Shown: positions 8,487-19,395, numbered from the stretch's first letter. The stretch: DNA of 64,000 bases from Segetibacter koreensis DSM 18137 (GCF_000374045.1 NZ_KB893314.1:207257-271256); one strand, 5' to 3'. Numbers and translations are program-made. Notes: generated by a model not told the origin, from the sequence alone.

Positions 8487-8628
8487 CAGCAGTATTTGCG
8501 ACGCCGGGCATTCGATGCTTGTCACCCCTCACCGAAAATAATTTTTGTTTTGTATAGGAATTTAACTGCGAATGCTCAAAAGCATTACAGCTGCCGAGGT
8601 AGATTCCTACATGCCCTGCCCCTTTATA

Positions 8629-11069
8629 CTACTCAGTTCTTAAACTCTTGATAGGATTTTCAGTAGCTGCTTTTATCGCCTCGAAACTTATCGTTACTAA
8701 AGCAATCACTACAACAAGTAATCCTGCTACAAAAAATATCGACCAACTTATGTTAATGCGATAAGCGTAATTATGTAACCAGTTATTCATTACATACCAT
8801 GCTATAGGCGAAGCAATTACAAAAGCAATGAAAACAAGCGTTATAAAATCTTTTGAAAGCAGCATTACGATATTTGAAACAGAAGCACCTACCACTTTGC
8901 GAATGCCAATTTCTTTTGTTCTTTGTATCGTTGCAAACAACGACAAACCAAGTAATCCAAGACATGCAATGAAAATGGCAAATCCGGCAAATATGGCAAA
9001 CACAATCCCGAATAACCGATCACTAGCATATTGCTGATTAAACTTTTCATCAAGAAAAAAATAATCGAAGATGTTGCCAGGGAAAAAAACATCGTATTTT
9101 TTCTTTAACGCAGCAATGGTTGAAGAAAGATTCATCGCATCAACTTTTATAGAAAAAGGACTGGCAATATTTGTAGCAGGGTAAAACATGGCAGGTTCTA
9201 TAGCATATTTTAAAGACTTTTCATGAAAGTCTGCAATAACACCTTTAATATCCCAGGTTTGATTACGTTGTATAATTTGTTTGCCAATTGCATCTTGCGG
9301 AGATTTAAATCCAAAAAGCTTTGCTGCTGTTTCATTGAGAATAACATCATGCAATTTATCCCAATCAGGATTATAATCAGTTGTCGCAAAGTTGCTTCCC
9401 GCTAAGAGTCTGATTTGATATACACTTATATAATCAGGACTTATTCCCATGGTACGAACTGAAAAATGTGTTTCGTTTTGCACATCTTTTCTGCGCACAT
9501 CAAAATTTCTTCCCCATTCATCACCGGGTAAACGCCAGGAGTATGCTGCGCCTGATACATGTGGCAGTTGTTTTACTTCTTCAATAAATGCATTTTGTTT
9601 AATAATGAAAGTAGAGTCCCAATTTGTTAATAGTGGTGGTTTGACAATAAGCATTTGAGACATATTGAAGCCAAGATCCTGATTGCTTACGTATTGCATT
9701 TGTTTATACACTAGAAACGATCCGATAATTAGTGCAACTGTTACAGCAAATTGTCCTACAACAAGTACCTTACGTAGAACAATGCCTTTGCGTGATGTAA
9801 TAAACCTGCCTTTTAAAACAGCGATAGGTTTAAATGACGACAATACAAAAGCAGGATAAAATCCGGAGATAAGAATTCCGGCGATAATTAATGCAACCAA
9901 TGCAGTAGAAATACTAAAACCATTGAATACGATAAGGATAACTGATGGCGAATTAATTGGTTAAAGGAGCTTTGAAGAACACTTACAAGCAATAACGCCA
10001 GGAAAAAAGCAATAATGTTGATGATTAGAGATTCTGTTAAAAACTGTTTTATTAACTGTTGCCGTGTAGCACCTACAACTTTTCTTACACCTACTTCCTT
10101 TGCCCGTTCCATTGATTTGGCGGTAGAAAGATTTATGTAATTTATCCATGCGATAATAATGATGAGGACGGCAATAATTAATAATCCCCAGACAACAGTT
10201 GCACTTGTTGTGCTTCCGATTTCATACTCGAAATCAGAATATAAATGAGCCTTGTTTAAAGGTTGCAAATAAAATTTCTCAATGGAGCCGGAAACTTTAG
10301 TTCCCTGAAAATGCCGTTGGCTGAATGACCGAAACTTCGCTTCCAGAACCTTATCATTTGTGCCATGTTTTAGTTGTATGTAATGATAGAAATCAGAAGC
10401 GGTAAAACTATAATCTGCATCTTTCCATGCGGTGGGTCCACTGTATAGAGTTACGAAAGAAAGAAGTATATCAAATTGCAGATGCGAATTTTCGGGTACA
10501 TCTTTTAAAATGCCTGTTATTTTATAAGGCAAAGAATCTATGCCTTCATTAACTTCTTTTCCTATAAGTGAACCATAACCATAGCTTACACCAAATAATC
10601 TATTGGCAATCGTTTGCGAAAGAATAAGTGAACGAGGTTCCTGTAAGGCCGTTCTTGCATCGCCTGCAAGGAGTGGATAACTGAACATCCGAAGGAAAGA
10701 ATTATCAACGGCAAGTATAGTAAGGTCACCAATCTTTTTAGTATTAAACTGAATAATCTCTTTATCAAATAAGATAGCACGGGTGTGATCCGCCACTTCT
10801 GGAAAATCGTTCTGCATAGCTTTACCAATAGCAGAATAAGTTATGGTGCCGTGCTGAATAAGTTTTCCGTTTTGATAACGATCATTTACAATGCGATAAA
10901 TATCACTTGCATTTTTATTGAACTGGTCAAAACTTAATTGGAAACTTACATACTGCAATATCAGCAAACAGGCTGCCATGCCAATAGAAAGTCCTGCAAT
11001 GTTGATGAGAGAAAACGTTTTATTCTTCATCAAATTCCGCCATGCCGTTTTGAGATAATTGCGTAACAT
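8629..11069 (-). pseudogene. MacB/FtsX-type ABC transporter permease, frameshifted
   Basis: Two overlapping frames together make one ~810-residue permease. The first (11069-9888) starts MLRNYLKTAWRNLMKNKTFS and holds the N-terminal membrane helix, the extracytoplasmic MacB_PCD-like domain and the first FtsX domain with RAKEVGVRKVVGATRQQL. The second (from about 9925 to 8629) holds the second periplasmic region and the second FtsX domain, ending NPIKSLRTE like its paralogs. The switch lies near 9924: the first frame reads SLSYSMV and the other continues NGFSISTALVALI. One missing A (TTCAATGG for TTCAAATGG) explains it. It is the last gene of a four-permease minus-strand array. It is either a true pseudogene or a sequencing error. 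Confidence 0.85.
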
Positions 11070-11137
11070 GACAAGAAGTTTTAAATTGTTGGTAACACAT
11101 TATGGGAATTTTTGTTATTGGCTTTTGAAACCCTCCT

Positions 11138-11165
11138 CATCGCCTGTTGTATCACTCACTTGTAC
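11138..11165 (-). repeat. Dispersed repeat copy, GTGAGTGATACAAC
   Basis: Read on the minus strand the segment is GTACAAGTGAGTGATACAAC followed by AGGCGATG. The same core recurs in other intergenic gaps here (13794, 40122, 50931, 51917). It faces the next copy (11196) in opposite orientation with 30 bases between, so the pair can form an imperfect hairpin. Confidence 0.65.
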
Positions 11166-11195
11166 TTATGAAGTTTGTTGAGCACAGAATAAACG

Positions 11196-11223
11196 GTATA
11201 AGTATGCGACGCAACGGAAGCTT
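11196..11223 (+). repeat. Dispersed repeat copy, variant GCGACGCAAC
   Basis: The segment reads GTATAAGTATGCGACGCAAC then GGAAGCTT. It is a diverged copy of the AAGTACAAGTGAGTGACACA-type repeat, closest to the copy at 50931 (GTGCGACGCAACG). It is inverted relative to the copy at 11138. Confidence 0.55.
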
Positions 11224-11275
11224 AATTTCTACTCTGAGTTCGGCTCAAAAAAATTCATGTATACTTATCATTGCC

Positions 11276-13702
11276 TTACTCTGTTCTTAAACTTTTCACC
11301 GGGTTGGCAATGGCGGCTTTTACTGCCTGGAAACTGACTGTGGCAAGTGCAATAACGATTGCTGCTAAACCTGCCACTACAAAAATCCACCAACTGATGT
11401 TAATGCGATAAGCAAAATCTTCAAGCCATTGATGCATGAAATAATAAGCGACAGGCGAAGCAATAACCAGAGAGATAATAACAAGCCTGATAAAATCTTT
11501 TGATAATAACAATACCACTCCTTGCGTAGTTGCGCCCAGAACTTTTCTTATGCCTACTTCTTTTCTTCTCCGTTCTGCGGTGTATGCAGCAAGACCAAAC
11601 AAACCTAAACAACCAACAAAAATGGCGATAGCTGTAAATATCCAAAGCAAGGCTTTCAATTTATCTTCTGCCTTGTACATCTGCTCAAAATTCTCATCGA
11701 GAAATTTATACTCAATTGGGTATTCGGGTGAAAATTTAACCCATGCACTTTCTACACCTGCAATTGTATTGCTAAGATTTCCTGTACTCATTTTCACAGC
11801 AACTTTCCACGCAGCATCGGGGAATATTTGCAGTACAGCAGCTTCTACTTTATCATATAAACTTTTATAATTAAAATCTTTTACTACGCCAATCACCTGC
11901 CCTTCCTTCAACGAATCCGGATTTGACGCTCCCCAAACGTGCCAATACAGTTTTTGGCCAAGTGCTTTTTGAGGTACGTTAAATCCCAATTGTTTTACTG
12001 CAGTTTCATTAAGAATGAATGCATGATCTTTATCTGTTCCCATTGATTTTGAAAAATCTCTTCCTGCTACCAATTGTAATCCTAATGTTTTAATATAATC
12101 ATAATCAACCAATAATTCTGTTACAGATTCACTCACCCGCTGGCCATTTCTTGGTACAATAATATCATCTCCGGCAACAGCATCACCAGGAAAACCATAA
12201 CCAATAGAAACAGAAGAAACACCAGGAGCTTTCAACAACTCATTCTTAAAGGCATCCACATTTTTGAACATGTTATCTCCGCGCATGGGGAAGAACATGA
12301 TTTGTTCTTTATTGAAGCCAAGGTCTTTGTTGTGCAGGTAATCCACCTGCCGGTACACGATGATGGCACTAATAATAAGCAGTACAGACAATGCAAATTG
12401 AATAACAACAAGTCCATGTCTTAACCATGGAATTTTACCGGCGTCTTCATCGCCTGATACTGAAGATTTCAACACTTTTACAGGTTTAAAGCTCGATAAA
12501 ACAAGCGCGGGATAAAATCCCGCAAGCAAGCCAACTATGATCGCTAACGCAATGAGCAAGAGAATAACAACAGGATTCAAAAATAGCGCAAGCGAAATAC
12601 TCTTGCTGGTGAAATTATTCATCCACGGAAGGAATATTATACCAAGAACAACTGAAATAATGATACTGATAAAAGCAAGTAAAACTGTTTCTCCAATAAA
12701 TTGAAATATCAGCTGCTTTTTATCAGCACCAATTGTTTTGCGCACGCCCACCTCTTTTGCGCGTTGTAATGATTTAGCAGTAGCAAGATTGATGAAGTTG
12801 AAACAAGCGATCAACAAAATAAAAATCGCGATAATGGTAAGTGCCCTTACATAAGTAATGTTACCTCTTTGGGCTGCGTCGTAAACGAAATTGGCAGAGT
12901 AAAGATGAATATCTTTCAAAGCCTGGAAATGAGGAACATCAGCAGTGTTGGCAAGCCGGTTAAAAGGTGCTGATTTTTGTTTTACCTCCGCCCGGAATTT
13001 TGTTTCCAATACCTTTACATTGGTTCTCTTTTTTACTTTAAAGTAAGTATAAAATTGATTCCACGTCCAGCTTTGCATTCTTTCGGGTGGCAAATGTTCT
13101 GCTGATAAAGAAACAAGGTAATTGAACTGTAAATGAAACTTCGGGTCTTTAACAAAAACACCTTTTACAAGATAAGGTTCTTTGTCCATTAATATTTGCT
13201 TTCCAACAGGATTTTCATTCCCAAAAAATCGTTGCGCCATTTCTGCTGATACCACAATTGAGCCCGGATCATCTAATGCCTTTTTTAAAATGCCATATTT
13301 AAAATTAAGAGGAAATACATCGAAGAAAGTAGAATCGACATAATACCCACTTTCCTCGTACAACTTCCTCTCCCCTGCTTCAAAAAGTGTTTTGTATTCG
13401 GGTAACATCATCACACGGGCCGTTTGCTCCACCTCGGGGAAATCTTGCTTCAATGTTGTTGCATACATTGGTGAAACAACAGCTTTTTGGCCCGTTACCT
13501 CATTGTTTTTATAATCGCTATAAACACGATAAATCCACGCACCATCCGGAAAAGATTTATCATACTGGTGTTCATCCCACACAAACAGGCCAATTAAAAT
13601 GCAGGCACTCAGCCCAAAGGTTAAACCTACAATATTAATAAATGAAAAGCCTTTATGTCTTGTAATGTTTCTCAATGCAACTTTGAAAAAGTTTCTAATC
13701 AT
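11276..13702 (-). CDS. MacB/FtsX-type ABC transporter permease
   Basis: An 808-residue inner-membrane protein with a duplicated MacB layout. An N-terminal helix (about 18-42, FSFINIVGLTFGLSACIL) precedes a long extracytoplasmic domain (about 45-285) and a first FtsX domain (about 288-410, with RAKEVGVRKTIGADKKQL). A second helix (HGLVVIQFALSVLLI), a second extracytoplasmic domain and a second FtsX domain (about 685-800, with RRKEVGIRKVLGATTQGV) follow. The end NPVKSLRTE is shared by all paralogs here. Such permeases work with a LolD/MacB-type ATPase in lipoprotein or peptide export or envelope stress responses. No ATPase gene is adjacent, so it must be supplied elsewhere. Its 206-base downstream gap carries two copies of the dispersed repeat. 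Confidence 0.9.
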   Translation of the reverse strand: MIRNFFKVALRNITRHKGFSFINIVGLTFGLSACILIGLFVWDEHQYDKSFPDGAWIYRVYSDYKNNEVTGQKAVVSPMYATTLKQDFPEVEQTARVMMLPEYKTLFEAGERKLYEESGYYVDSTFFDVFPLNFKYGILKKALDDPGSIVVSAEMAQRFFGNENPVGKQILMDKEPYLVKGVFVKDPKFHLQFNYLVSLSAEHLPPERMQSWTWNQFYTYFKVKKRTNVKVLETKFRAEVKQKSAPFNRLANTADVPHFQALKDIHLYSANFVYDAAQRGNITYVRALTIIAIFILLIACFNFINLATAKSLQRAKEVGVRKTIGADKKQLIFQFIGETVLLAFISIIISVVLGIIFLPWMNNFTSKSISLALFLNPVVILLLIALAIIVGLLAGFYPALVLSSFKPVKVLKSSVSGDEDAGKIPWLRHGLVVIQFALSVLLIISAIIVYRQVDYLHNKDLGFNKEQIMFFPMRGDNMFKNVDAFKNELLKAPGVSSVSIGYGFPGDAVAGDDIIVPRNGQRVSESVTELLVDYDYIKTLGLQLVAGRDFSKSMGTDKDHAFILNETAVKQLGFNVPQKALGQKLYWHVWGASNPDSLKEGQVIGVVKDFNYKSLYDKVEAAVLQIFPDAAWKVAVKMSTGNLSNTIAGVESAWVKFSPEYPIEYKFLDENFEQMYKAEDKLKALLWIFTAIAIFVGCLGLFGLAAYTAERRRKEVGIRKVLGATTQGVVLLLSKDFIRLVIISLVIASPVAYYFMHQWLEDFAYRINISWWIFVVAGLAAIVIALATVSFQAVKAAIANPVKSLRTE

Positions 13703-13793
13703 AGGGCAAAGTGTTACAAGTAAAAGATTCCGGTTTTAGTTTTTCGGTTTTTAATTTTTCTTTTTCCATGTTTCCAGCTTTTGTTCTTTGTAG

Positions 13794-13817
13794 CATCGCC
13801 TGTTGTGTCACTTAGTT
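13794..13817 (-). repeat. Dispersed repeat copy, AAGTGACACAACAGGCGATG
   Basis: On the minus strand this reads AACTAAGTGACACAACAGGC then GATG. It matches the copy at 11138 over ACAACAGGCGATG and lies at an equivalent position between two permease genes. Confidence 0.6.
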
Positions 13818-13886
13818 CAGCCGTTCTGAACTTTATTCAGCTACCTGTCTTCATCATTAATAATTTATAATTCACAACTCACCACA

Positions 13887-16265
13887 CTACTCGGTTCTCA
13901 AACTTTTCACAGGGTTTGCGACGGCTGCTTTAACCGCTTTGATACTTACCGTTATAAGGGCAATGCTGAATGTTATTAATGCAGCTAAAGCAAAAATCCA
14001 CCAGCTAATTGTTATTTTATAAGCAAAGTTTTGCAACCATTTGGTCATCGTCCAATAGGCAATAGGCAAGGCAATGCATGTAGCGATTATAACAGGCTTT
14101 AATAGATCTTTTGAAAGCAAGACAACAATGTTTTGTACAGATGAACCTAATACTTTTCTTACTCCGATTTCTTTAACGCGTTTGGTTGCCGTAAATGATG
14201 CAAGTCCGAATAAGCCAAGGCAAGCCACAAATATTGCTAACGTTGCAAAGACTGTTAAAATAGTTTGCTGGCGCAAGTCTTTTTTATAGAGATCATTGAA
14301 CTGATTGTCTAAAAAGCTGTATTCAAAAGGGTAAGCAGGTGCAACAGCTTTATATGCTTTTTCTACCAATGCTACATCTGCCTGTATATTGCCGGGTTTA
14401 AATTTCACCAAAGCCACTCTTCTGTCTTTTGCAGGAGAGATAACCAATGCATCCATATTTTCTTTCAACGATAAAAAATTGAAATCATCCACCACTCCAA
14501 TTATTCTACGTTTTGCACTGTCACGCACAGTATTGTGTATCCATTTGCCAATGGCTTGTTCTGGTTCCCATCCTAATTTTGATGCGGCAGTTTTATTTAA
14601 TAAAACTGCATCTGTTGTATCTGTAGGAAATTGCGCTGAAAAATCTCTGCCTGCGATAATTTTCAAACCTAGTGTTTTCACAAATTCAAAATCTGCAAAT
14701 TCCGTTCGTGCATTCCATTTCTCATTATGACCCTCTACATCAAACATATGAGAATCAAAAAAACCACCTGGTTCTCCTGACATCATTGAAACTGATTTAA
14801 CATTATCCTGATTTTGCAAATCAGTTTTAAAAACATTCATATTGTTATAAATATCATTGTTGTCAATGCGCACCACTACCGTTTGTTCTTTATTATAACC
14901 AAGCTGCTTGTTTTTTACATAACTCATCTGTTTGGTAATGATGATTGTGCCGACGATAAGAAATACTGAGATGCTGAACTGCACGATAACTAATGCCTGC
15001 CTGAAAGCAGTGCCTCCTTTGCCAAGTTTTAACTTGCCTTTAAGCGCCTGTATAGGTGAAAACGCTGAGAGAAAAAAAGCAGGATAACTGCCTGCCAAAA
15101 AACCAACAACAATTACTACACCCGTAAGAAATAGATAAATCGGTGCAGCATTCCACGAAACAGTTAAAGAATAGCCAAGCAACCGGTCATACAGGGGGAT
15201 AGTCAAAAACAAAAGGCCAATAGAAAGCAAACATGAAATAGCTGTTAATAAAATAGATTCGCCAATAAACTGCCACACAAGACTATTACGCAATGCGCCC
15301 AGCACCTTGCGTAAGCCAACTTCTTTTGACCGGTCAACTGCACGAATAGTCGATAGGTTCATAAAGTTGATGCAGGCGATTAAGAGTATTAGTACAGCGA
15401 TAGAAAGAAAAATATACACGACCACTTTATCACCATGCCTTGCATCATCAAAGGTGACGTTATCGAAATAAACATCTTTTAACGGCGTAAGTGAAAGTGT
15501 AAAGTGAAAGCCATACTTCTTCATATCACCGCCTAAATATTTTTCAAGAAATTGAGGCAATCTCCTTTCAACTTGTTGTCGTGTTACTTGTGGATTTAGC
15601 AATACATACGTGTACATACCGTTGTTAATCCACGCGGTCATAGTGCCATTGCTCTTATAGTTTTCAATCGGAACAACCAGATCGAAATAGAGATGGGAAT
15701 TAGAAGGAATATCTTTAGCAATGCCCGTTACTTTTAGTGGCAGGTTATTATCAAGCTCAATCACTTTACCCAGAGCTTTATCAACAGTTCCAAAATATTT
15801 TTTTGCGGTTGTTTCTGTTAGTACAACGCTGTTAGGGTCTTTTAAAACTTTTGCAGCATTGCCTTTAATTAATGGAAAAGAAAACATGCTGAAAAAATCT
15901 GAGTCGACATCATATACTTTTTTTTCATGAAAAGATGTGTTACCAATCGTTACTAAATTATCGTTTGGAATTACACGAACTGCTTTTATTATTTCACCTT
16001 TGAAATCATTAAGCAGGGCAGGCGCATAGAGCCCCGAAAGGTAAGATACAGAGCCTTGCTTTCCTTCATTCTCAAAGCCACGCAATACACGATAAATGTG
16101 GTCGCCATTCTTATGAAATCTGTCAACACTAAATTCATTGACGATAAATAGAAATATCATCATGCACACTGTTATGCCAATGGTCAATCCAAGAATATTG
16201 ATGAAAGAAAAAACTTTATTCTTCATCAAATTGCGCCATGCTGTTTTAATATAATTTTGAAACAC
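13887..16265 (-). CDS. MacB/FtsX-type ABC transporter permease
   Basis: A 792-residue paralog of its neighbours with the same order: N-terminal helix (FSFINILGLTIGITVCMMIF), extracytoplasmic domain, first FtsX domain (RSKEVGLRKVLGALRNSL), middle helix (QALVIVQFSISVFLIVGTII), second extracytoplasmic domain, second FtsX domain (RVKEIGVRKVLGSSVQNI), ending NPVKSLRTE. The N-terminal NYIKTAWRNLMKNK is almost shared with the frameshifted copy at 8629-11069, which suggests these two are the closest pair. The membrane-embedded parts are far more alike than the extracytoplasmic domains, as expected if the paralogs differ in substrate or partner. The gaps between the array genes are about 180-210 bases, so each may have its own control region; co-transcription is not proven. 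Confidence 0.9.
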   Translation of the reverse strand: MFQNYIKTAWRNLMKNKVFSFINILGLTIGITVCMMIFLFIVNEFSVDRFHKNGDHIYRVLRGFENEGKQGSVSYLSGLYAPALLNDFKGEIIKAVRVIPNDNLVTIGNTSFHEKKVYDVDSDFFSMFSFPLIKGNAAKVLKDPNSVVLTETTAKKYFGTVDKALGKVIELDNNLPLKVTGIAKDIPSNSHLYFDLVVPIENYKSNGTMTAWINNGMYTYVLLNPQVTRQQVERRLPQFLEKYLGGDMKKYGFHFTLSLTPLKDVYFDNVTFDDARHGDKVVVYIFLSIAVLILLIACINFMNLSTIRAVDRSKEVGLRKVLGALRNSLVWQFIGESILLTAISCLLSIGLLFLTIPLYDRLLGYSLTVSWNAAPIYLFLTGVVIVVGFLAGSYPAFFLSAFSPIQALKGKLKLGKGGTAFRQALVIVQFSISVFLIVGTIIITKQMSYVKNKQLGYNKEQTVVVRIDNNDIYNNMNVFKTDLQNQDNVKSVSMMSGEPGGFFDSHMFDVEGHNEKWNARTEFADFEFVKTLGLKIIAGRDFSAQFPTDTTDAVLLNKTAASKLGWEPEQAIGKWIHNTVRDSAKRRIIGVVDDFNFLSLKENMDALVISPAKDRRVALVKFKPGNIQADVALVEKAYKAVAPAYPFEYSFLDNQFNDLYKKDLRQQTILTVFATLAIFVACLGLFGLASFTATKRVKEIGVRKVLGSSVQNIVVLLSKDLLKPVIIATCIALPIAYWTMTKWLQNFAYKITISWWIFALAALITFSIALITVSIKAVKAAVANPVKSLRTE

Positions 16266-16442
16266 GATGTACGATTTAAGTGATAGGTTTTAAGTTTTAT
16301 TAAACATTCCCATTTTTACTTCGTCCGAAATGGTTTACATGACTTGCAATGCATATTGCCGTTAATCCGGCTGCAACAAAAATCCCCCGATTTCCGCTGT
16401 TTGATTTATCTGTGCATCATTGACGATTCACCATTCACGTTA

Positions 16443-18902
16443 TTATTCCGCTCTCAAACTTTTTACCGGATTTGCCACTGCTGCTTTTAATGCCTGGAAG
16501 CTTATGGTTGCAAGTGCGATAACTATCGCAGCAATTCCGCTGACAAGAAATATCCACCAACTGATGTCGATGCGATAGGCATAATCCTGCAGCCATTGGT
16601 TCATGTAATACCATGCAATGGGTGTTGCAATGGTAAAAGCAATTGCAATGAGTATGATAAATTCTTTTGAAAACAAATAAACAATGTTGCCTGCAGTTGC
16701 ACCCAGCACTTTACGGATACCTACTTCTTTAATTCTTTGTGCAGCCATGAAGGAGGCTAAACCATACAAGCCGAGGCAGCTGAGGAATATCGCAATCGCT
16801 GCAAAAATTTTATACAACTGCGACAACTGGTTTTCCTGTTTGTAAAAACTTTCAATCTTATCGTCCAAAAACCTGTATTCATACGCATTATTTGGAAATG
16901 TTTGCTCCCATATTTTCTTGATCGATTGCATGGTGGAAGCCATGTTTGCGGTTGGAAGTTTTATGGAAGCCTGCCGGTACATGGTAGCGTTTGTGGCTAT
17001 AAGCAATGGTGCAAGCTCCTGGCGTAAAGACCTGTCATTAAAATCTTTCAATACGCCGACGACAGGACATTTTATTACGCCACCCATTATGCTTATTTCT
17101 TTGTTCAATATATCTTCCGGTTTTTTAAGTCCTAAACTTTTTACCATCGATTCATTTACCAAAAATTCCTTTGTAGGACCGGAAGGTTCGAGGTTTCTTC
17201 CGGCTACCAATTGTAATTTGTAAGTCGGCACATAGTCATTGTCCGCGAATTTGCTGATAGCCTGGAAATCGGCATCCTTTATTGCATGATCAAACCTGAA
17301 TGTAGTGAACATATTATTATTATCTTCCATCGGCGAGTTAGAATTGAAGCTCACCGCCAGCACACCATTCGACAATAGCTGCTGCTTTAAATAATCTGTC
17401 AGCTTTCCGCCGGTACTATCCGGGCGATAAGGAAGATTTACAATGGCATCTTTATCGAAGCCTAATGGCTGATTCATAAAATAATTCATCTGCTGTATAA
17501 TGACGAGTGTTCCGATAATAAGTGCCTGTGCTATGATGAATTGAAACACCACCAATCCTCTTCTTAATGAAATTCCCTTTGCTGCATTTACTGCGAGTTT
17601 ACTTTTTAACGCATCAATAGGATTGAAACGCGATAAAACAATCGAAGGATAAAAACCGGCAAGTGCGGTTACAACAATTATTACACTTAAAAGAAATAAA
17701 ATAACTGCAGGAGTGGTTAGTATTTTGAATGATAGCGAAAGTTCTAAAAGTTTGTTGACATAAGGCAATGTAAGAAGTGTAATACCTGCAGCAAGTATTA
17801 CAGCAATGGTTACTATCAATAATGTTTCGACGATAAACTGGAGTTGTAATTGAACCTTATTACTTCCTAAAACTTTTCTTACACCAACTTCCTTTGCGCG
17901 ATTAACAGCCTGCGCAGTAGACAGGTTGATAAAGTTTACACAGGCAATCAACAATATGAATGCTGCAATCAGCCACAATACGTTAACCAGTTCGTGAGTG
18001 ACTGTTTTGTTGCTGTAATTTCCGGTTTGTGCGTCATAATGTATAGCACTTAATGGTTGTATAGCATAGCTATCCTTATTATCCGGAGGTAGCACCTTTC
18101 GGGCGAATGCGCTGAATTGTTGATTGATATTGTCAACAGAAATATTTGATGGCAACAAAACATAACAACCAAAATCAGGTGCTGATCCATCCCACCCCGG
18201 TTGTTGAAAACCAAATTGAGCATCGCCGGTAAAATCTGTTCCATATGCGATCACCAATTTTAGCTGAAAATCTGTATTTGCGGGTATTGTTGCAAGAATT
18301 CCTGAAACTTTCAGCGCTGTTGGGGGGAACTGGAACAATCCTGCGCCCATGCTGTAATATCCTGTTAGTTTAATGGTTTTACCCATTGCTGTTTTCCAAT
18401 CGCCGAAATAGGTTTCTGCGATCTCTTTTGTAAGCAACACGTTGCCCGGATCTTTTAAAGACTCGTATGAACCTGCAAGCAACGGAAAATTGAACATTTT
18501 AAAGAATGATGGTGATGTATAGAACACACCGGCAGGCTCTTTGAAATTCTTTACAGGAGTACCGTTATCATCCAATACCTGTAACTCATCATTGTGGCTT
18601 GCATAAACGGGGGCCACTTGTTCAAGCTGAGGAAAAGCAGTTTTCAATCCCTCAGGCATAGCGAAAGGAACGTTTTTGGCGTAAGTGATATTTCCGGCAT
18701 CTGCATGATGAGACTCAGTTAACACACGAAAGATTTGACCTTTCTTTGGGTGAAAGTCATCGAAGCTTGTTTGAAATTGTATAATGATGAAGATCATCAT
18801 ACAAACGGCAATACCAACAGCTAATCCCGCAATATTGATAATAGCATAATTCCTGTTACGGAGCAAACTTCTAAATGCAGTTTTGAAATAATTTCGGAAC
18901 AT
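16443..18902 (-). CDS. MacB/FtsX-type ABC transporter permease
   Basis: An 819-residue paralog and the promoter-proximal gene of the four-permease array. It begins FRNYFKTAFRSLLRNRNYAI and has two FtsX domains with RAKEVGVRKVLGSNKVQL and RIKEVGIRKVLGATAGNI. The end is NPVKSLRAE, differing by one residue from the SLRTE of the others. Its first extracytoplasmic domain is longer than in the neighbours. All family features for a MacB-like permease are present and the frame is intact. No promoter consensus TAnnTTTG is found just upstream. The substrate is unknown and no nucleotide-binding subunit is encoded in the window. Confidence 0.9.
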   Translation of the reverse strand: MFRNYFKTAFRSLLRNRNYAIINIAGLAVGIAVCMMIFIIIQFQTSFDDFHPKKGQIFRVLTESHHADAGNITYAKNVPFAMPEGLKTAFPQLEQVAPVYASHNDELQVLDDNGTPVKNFKEPAGVFYTSPSFFKMFNFPLLAGSYESLKDPGNVLLTKEIAETYFGDWKTAMGKTIKLTGYYSMGAGLFQFPPTALKVSGILATIPANTDFQLKLVIAYGTDFTGDAQFGFQQPGWDGSAPDFGCYVLLPSNISVDNINQQFSAFARKVLPPDNKDSYAIQPLSAIHYDAQTGNYSNKTVTHELVNVLWLIAAFILLIACVNFINLSTAQAVNRAKEVGVRKVLGSNKVQLQLQFIVETLLIVTIAVILAAGITLLTLPYVNKLLELSLSFKILTTPAVILFLLSVIIVVTALAGFYPSIVLSRFNPIDALKSKLAVNAAKGISLRRGLVVFQFIIAQALIIGTLVIIQQMNYFMNQPLGFDKDAIVNLPYRPDSTGGKLTDYLKQQLLSNGVLAVSFNSNSPMEDNNNMFTTFRFDHAIKDADFQAISKFADNDYVPTYKLQLVAGRNLEPSGPTKEFLVNESMVKSLGLKKPEDILNKEISIMGGVIKCPVVGVLKDFNDRSLRQELAPLLIATNATMYRQASIKLPTANMASTMQSIKKIWEQTFPNNAYEYRFLDDKIESFYKQENQLSQLYKIFAAIAIFLSCLGLYGLASFMAAQRIKEVGIRKVLGATAGNIVYLFSKEFIILIAIAFTIATPIAWYYMNQWLQDYAYRIDISWWIFLVSGIAAIVIALATISFQALKAAVANPVKSLRAE

Positions 18903-19395
18903 AAATAACTTGTATTTAACTTAAAGCCACCAAAGGAATACCGACTTCATAAATTTCTGGTTATCAACTTATTAATAAATCCTACATGCAATTGACGTGT
19001 ACGTTTTTGATACAGTAATGTTCGTATTTATTACAGGGCTAAGTCTCTGTGCAATAAATTTTCACCAACGGTATAATTTAGGATCCATTAAAACGTGACT
19101 GTAGTTGCCATTTGAACATCCAACCTCAATTCGATGGGCGTGCTTCGGTGTGCGACAAAGTGTTTAGTAAGTTTGAATTTGTAAATTTGTTTTTCACCTA
19201 TGTTTCAAACAAATTACAAAATTGATGAGCAGAATATTGAAAACGAGTAACATTCCTACACATCAATGTCGCCTTGCAGTCGGTTTGATTTTTTTGTTTG
19301 AAGGCTGTATAATTAAATAACACCCTGGTGCAATTTGTATCGGCCACCGGCATTAGTCAATTGACAAACGCTTTCATACACTTAAACTATTTACA
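18903..19395. other. Intergenic gap between divergent genes
   Basis: This 493-base gap has no supported gene. A perfect -7-type box TAAATTTG sits at 19182-19189, followed by an ATG opening only 16 codons (MFQTNYKIDEQNIENE), possibly a leader or the start of a lost gene. A box at the usual -33 position is not visible. No terminator hairpin was found. Confidence 0.4.

Noticed and set aside
9885..9935. Programmed ribosomal frameshifting in the permease
   Set aside because: No slippery heptamer or pseudoknot is visible and the three paralogs need no shift; a one-base deletion explains it better.
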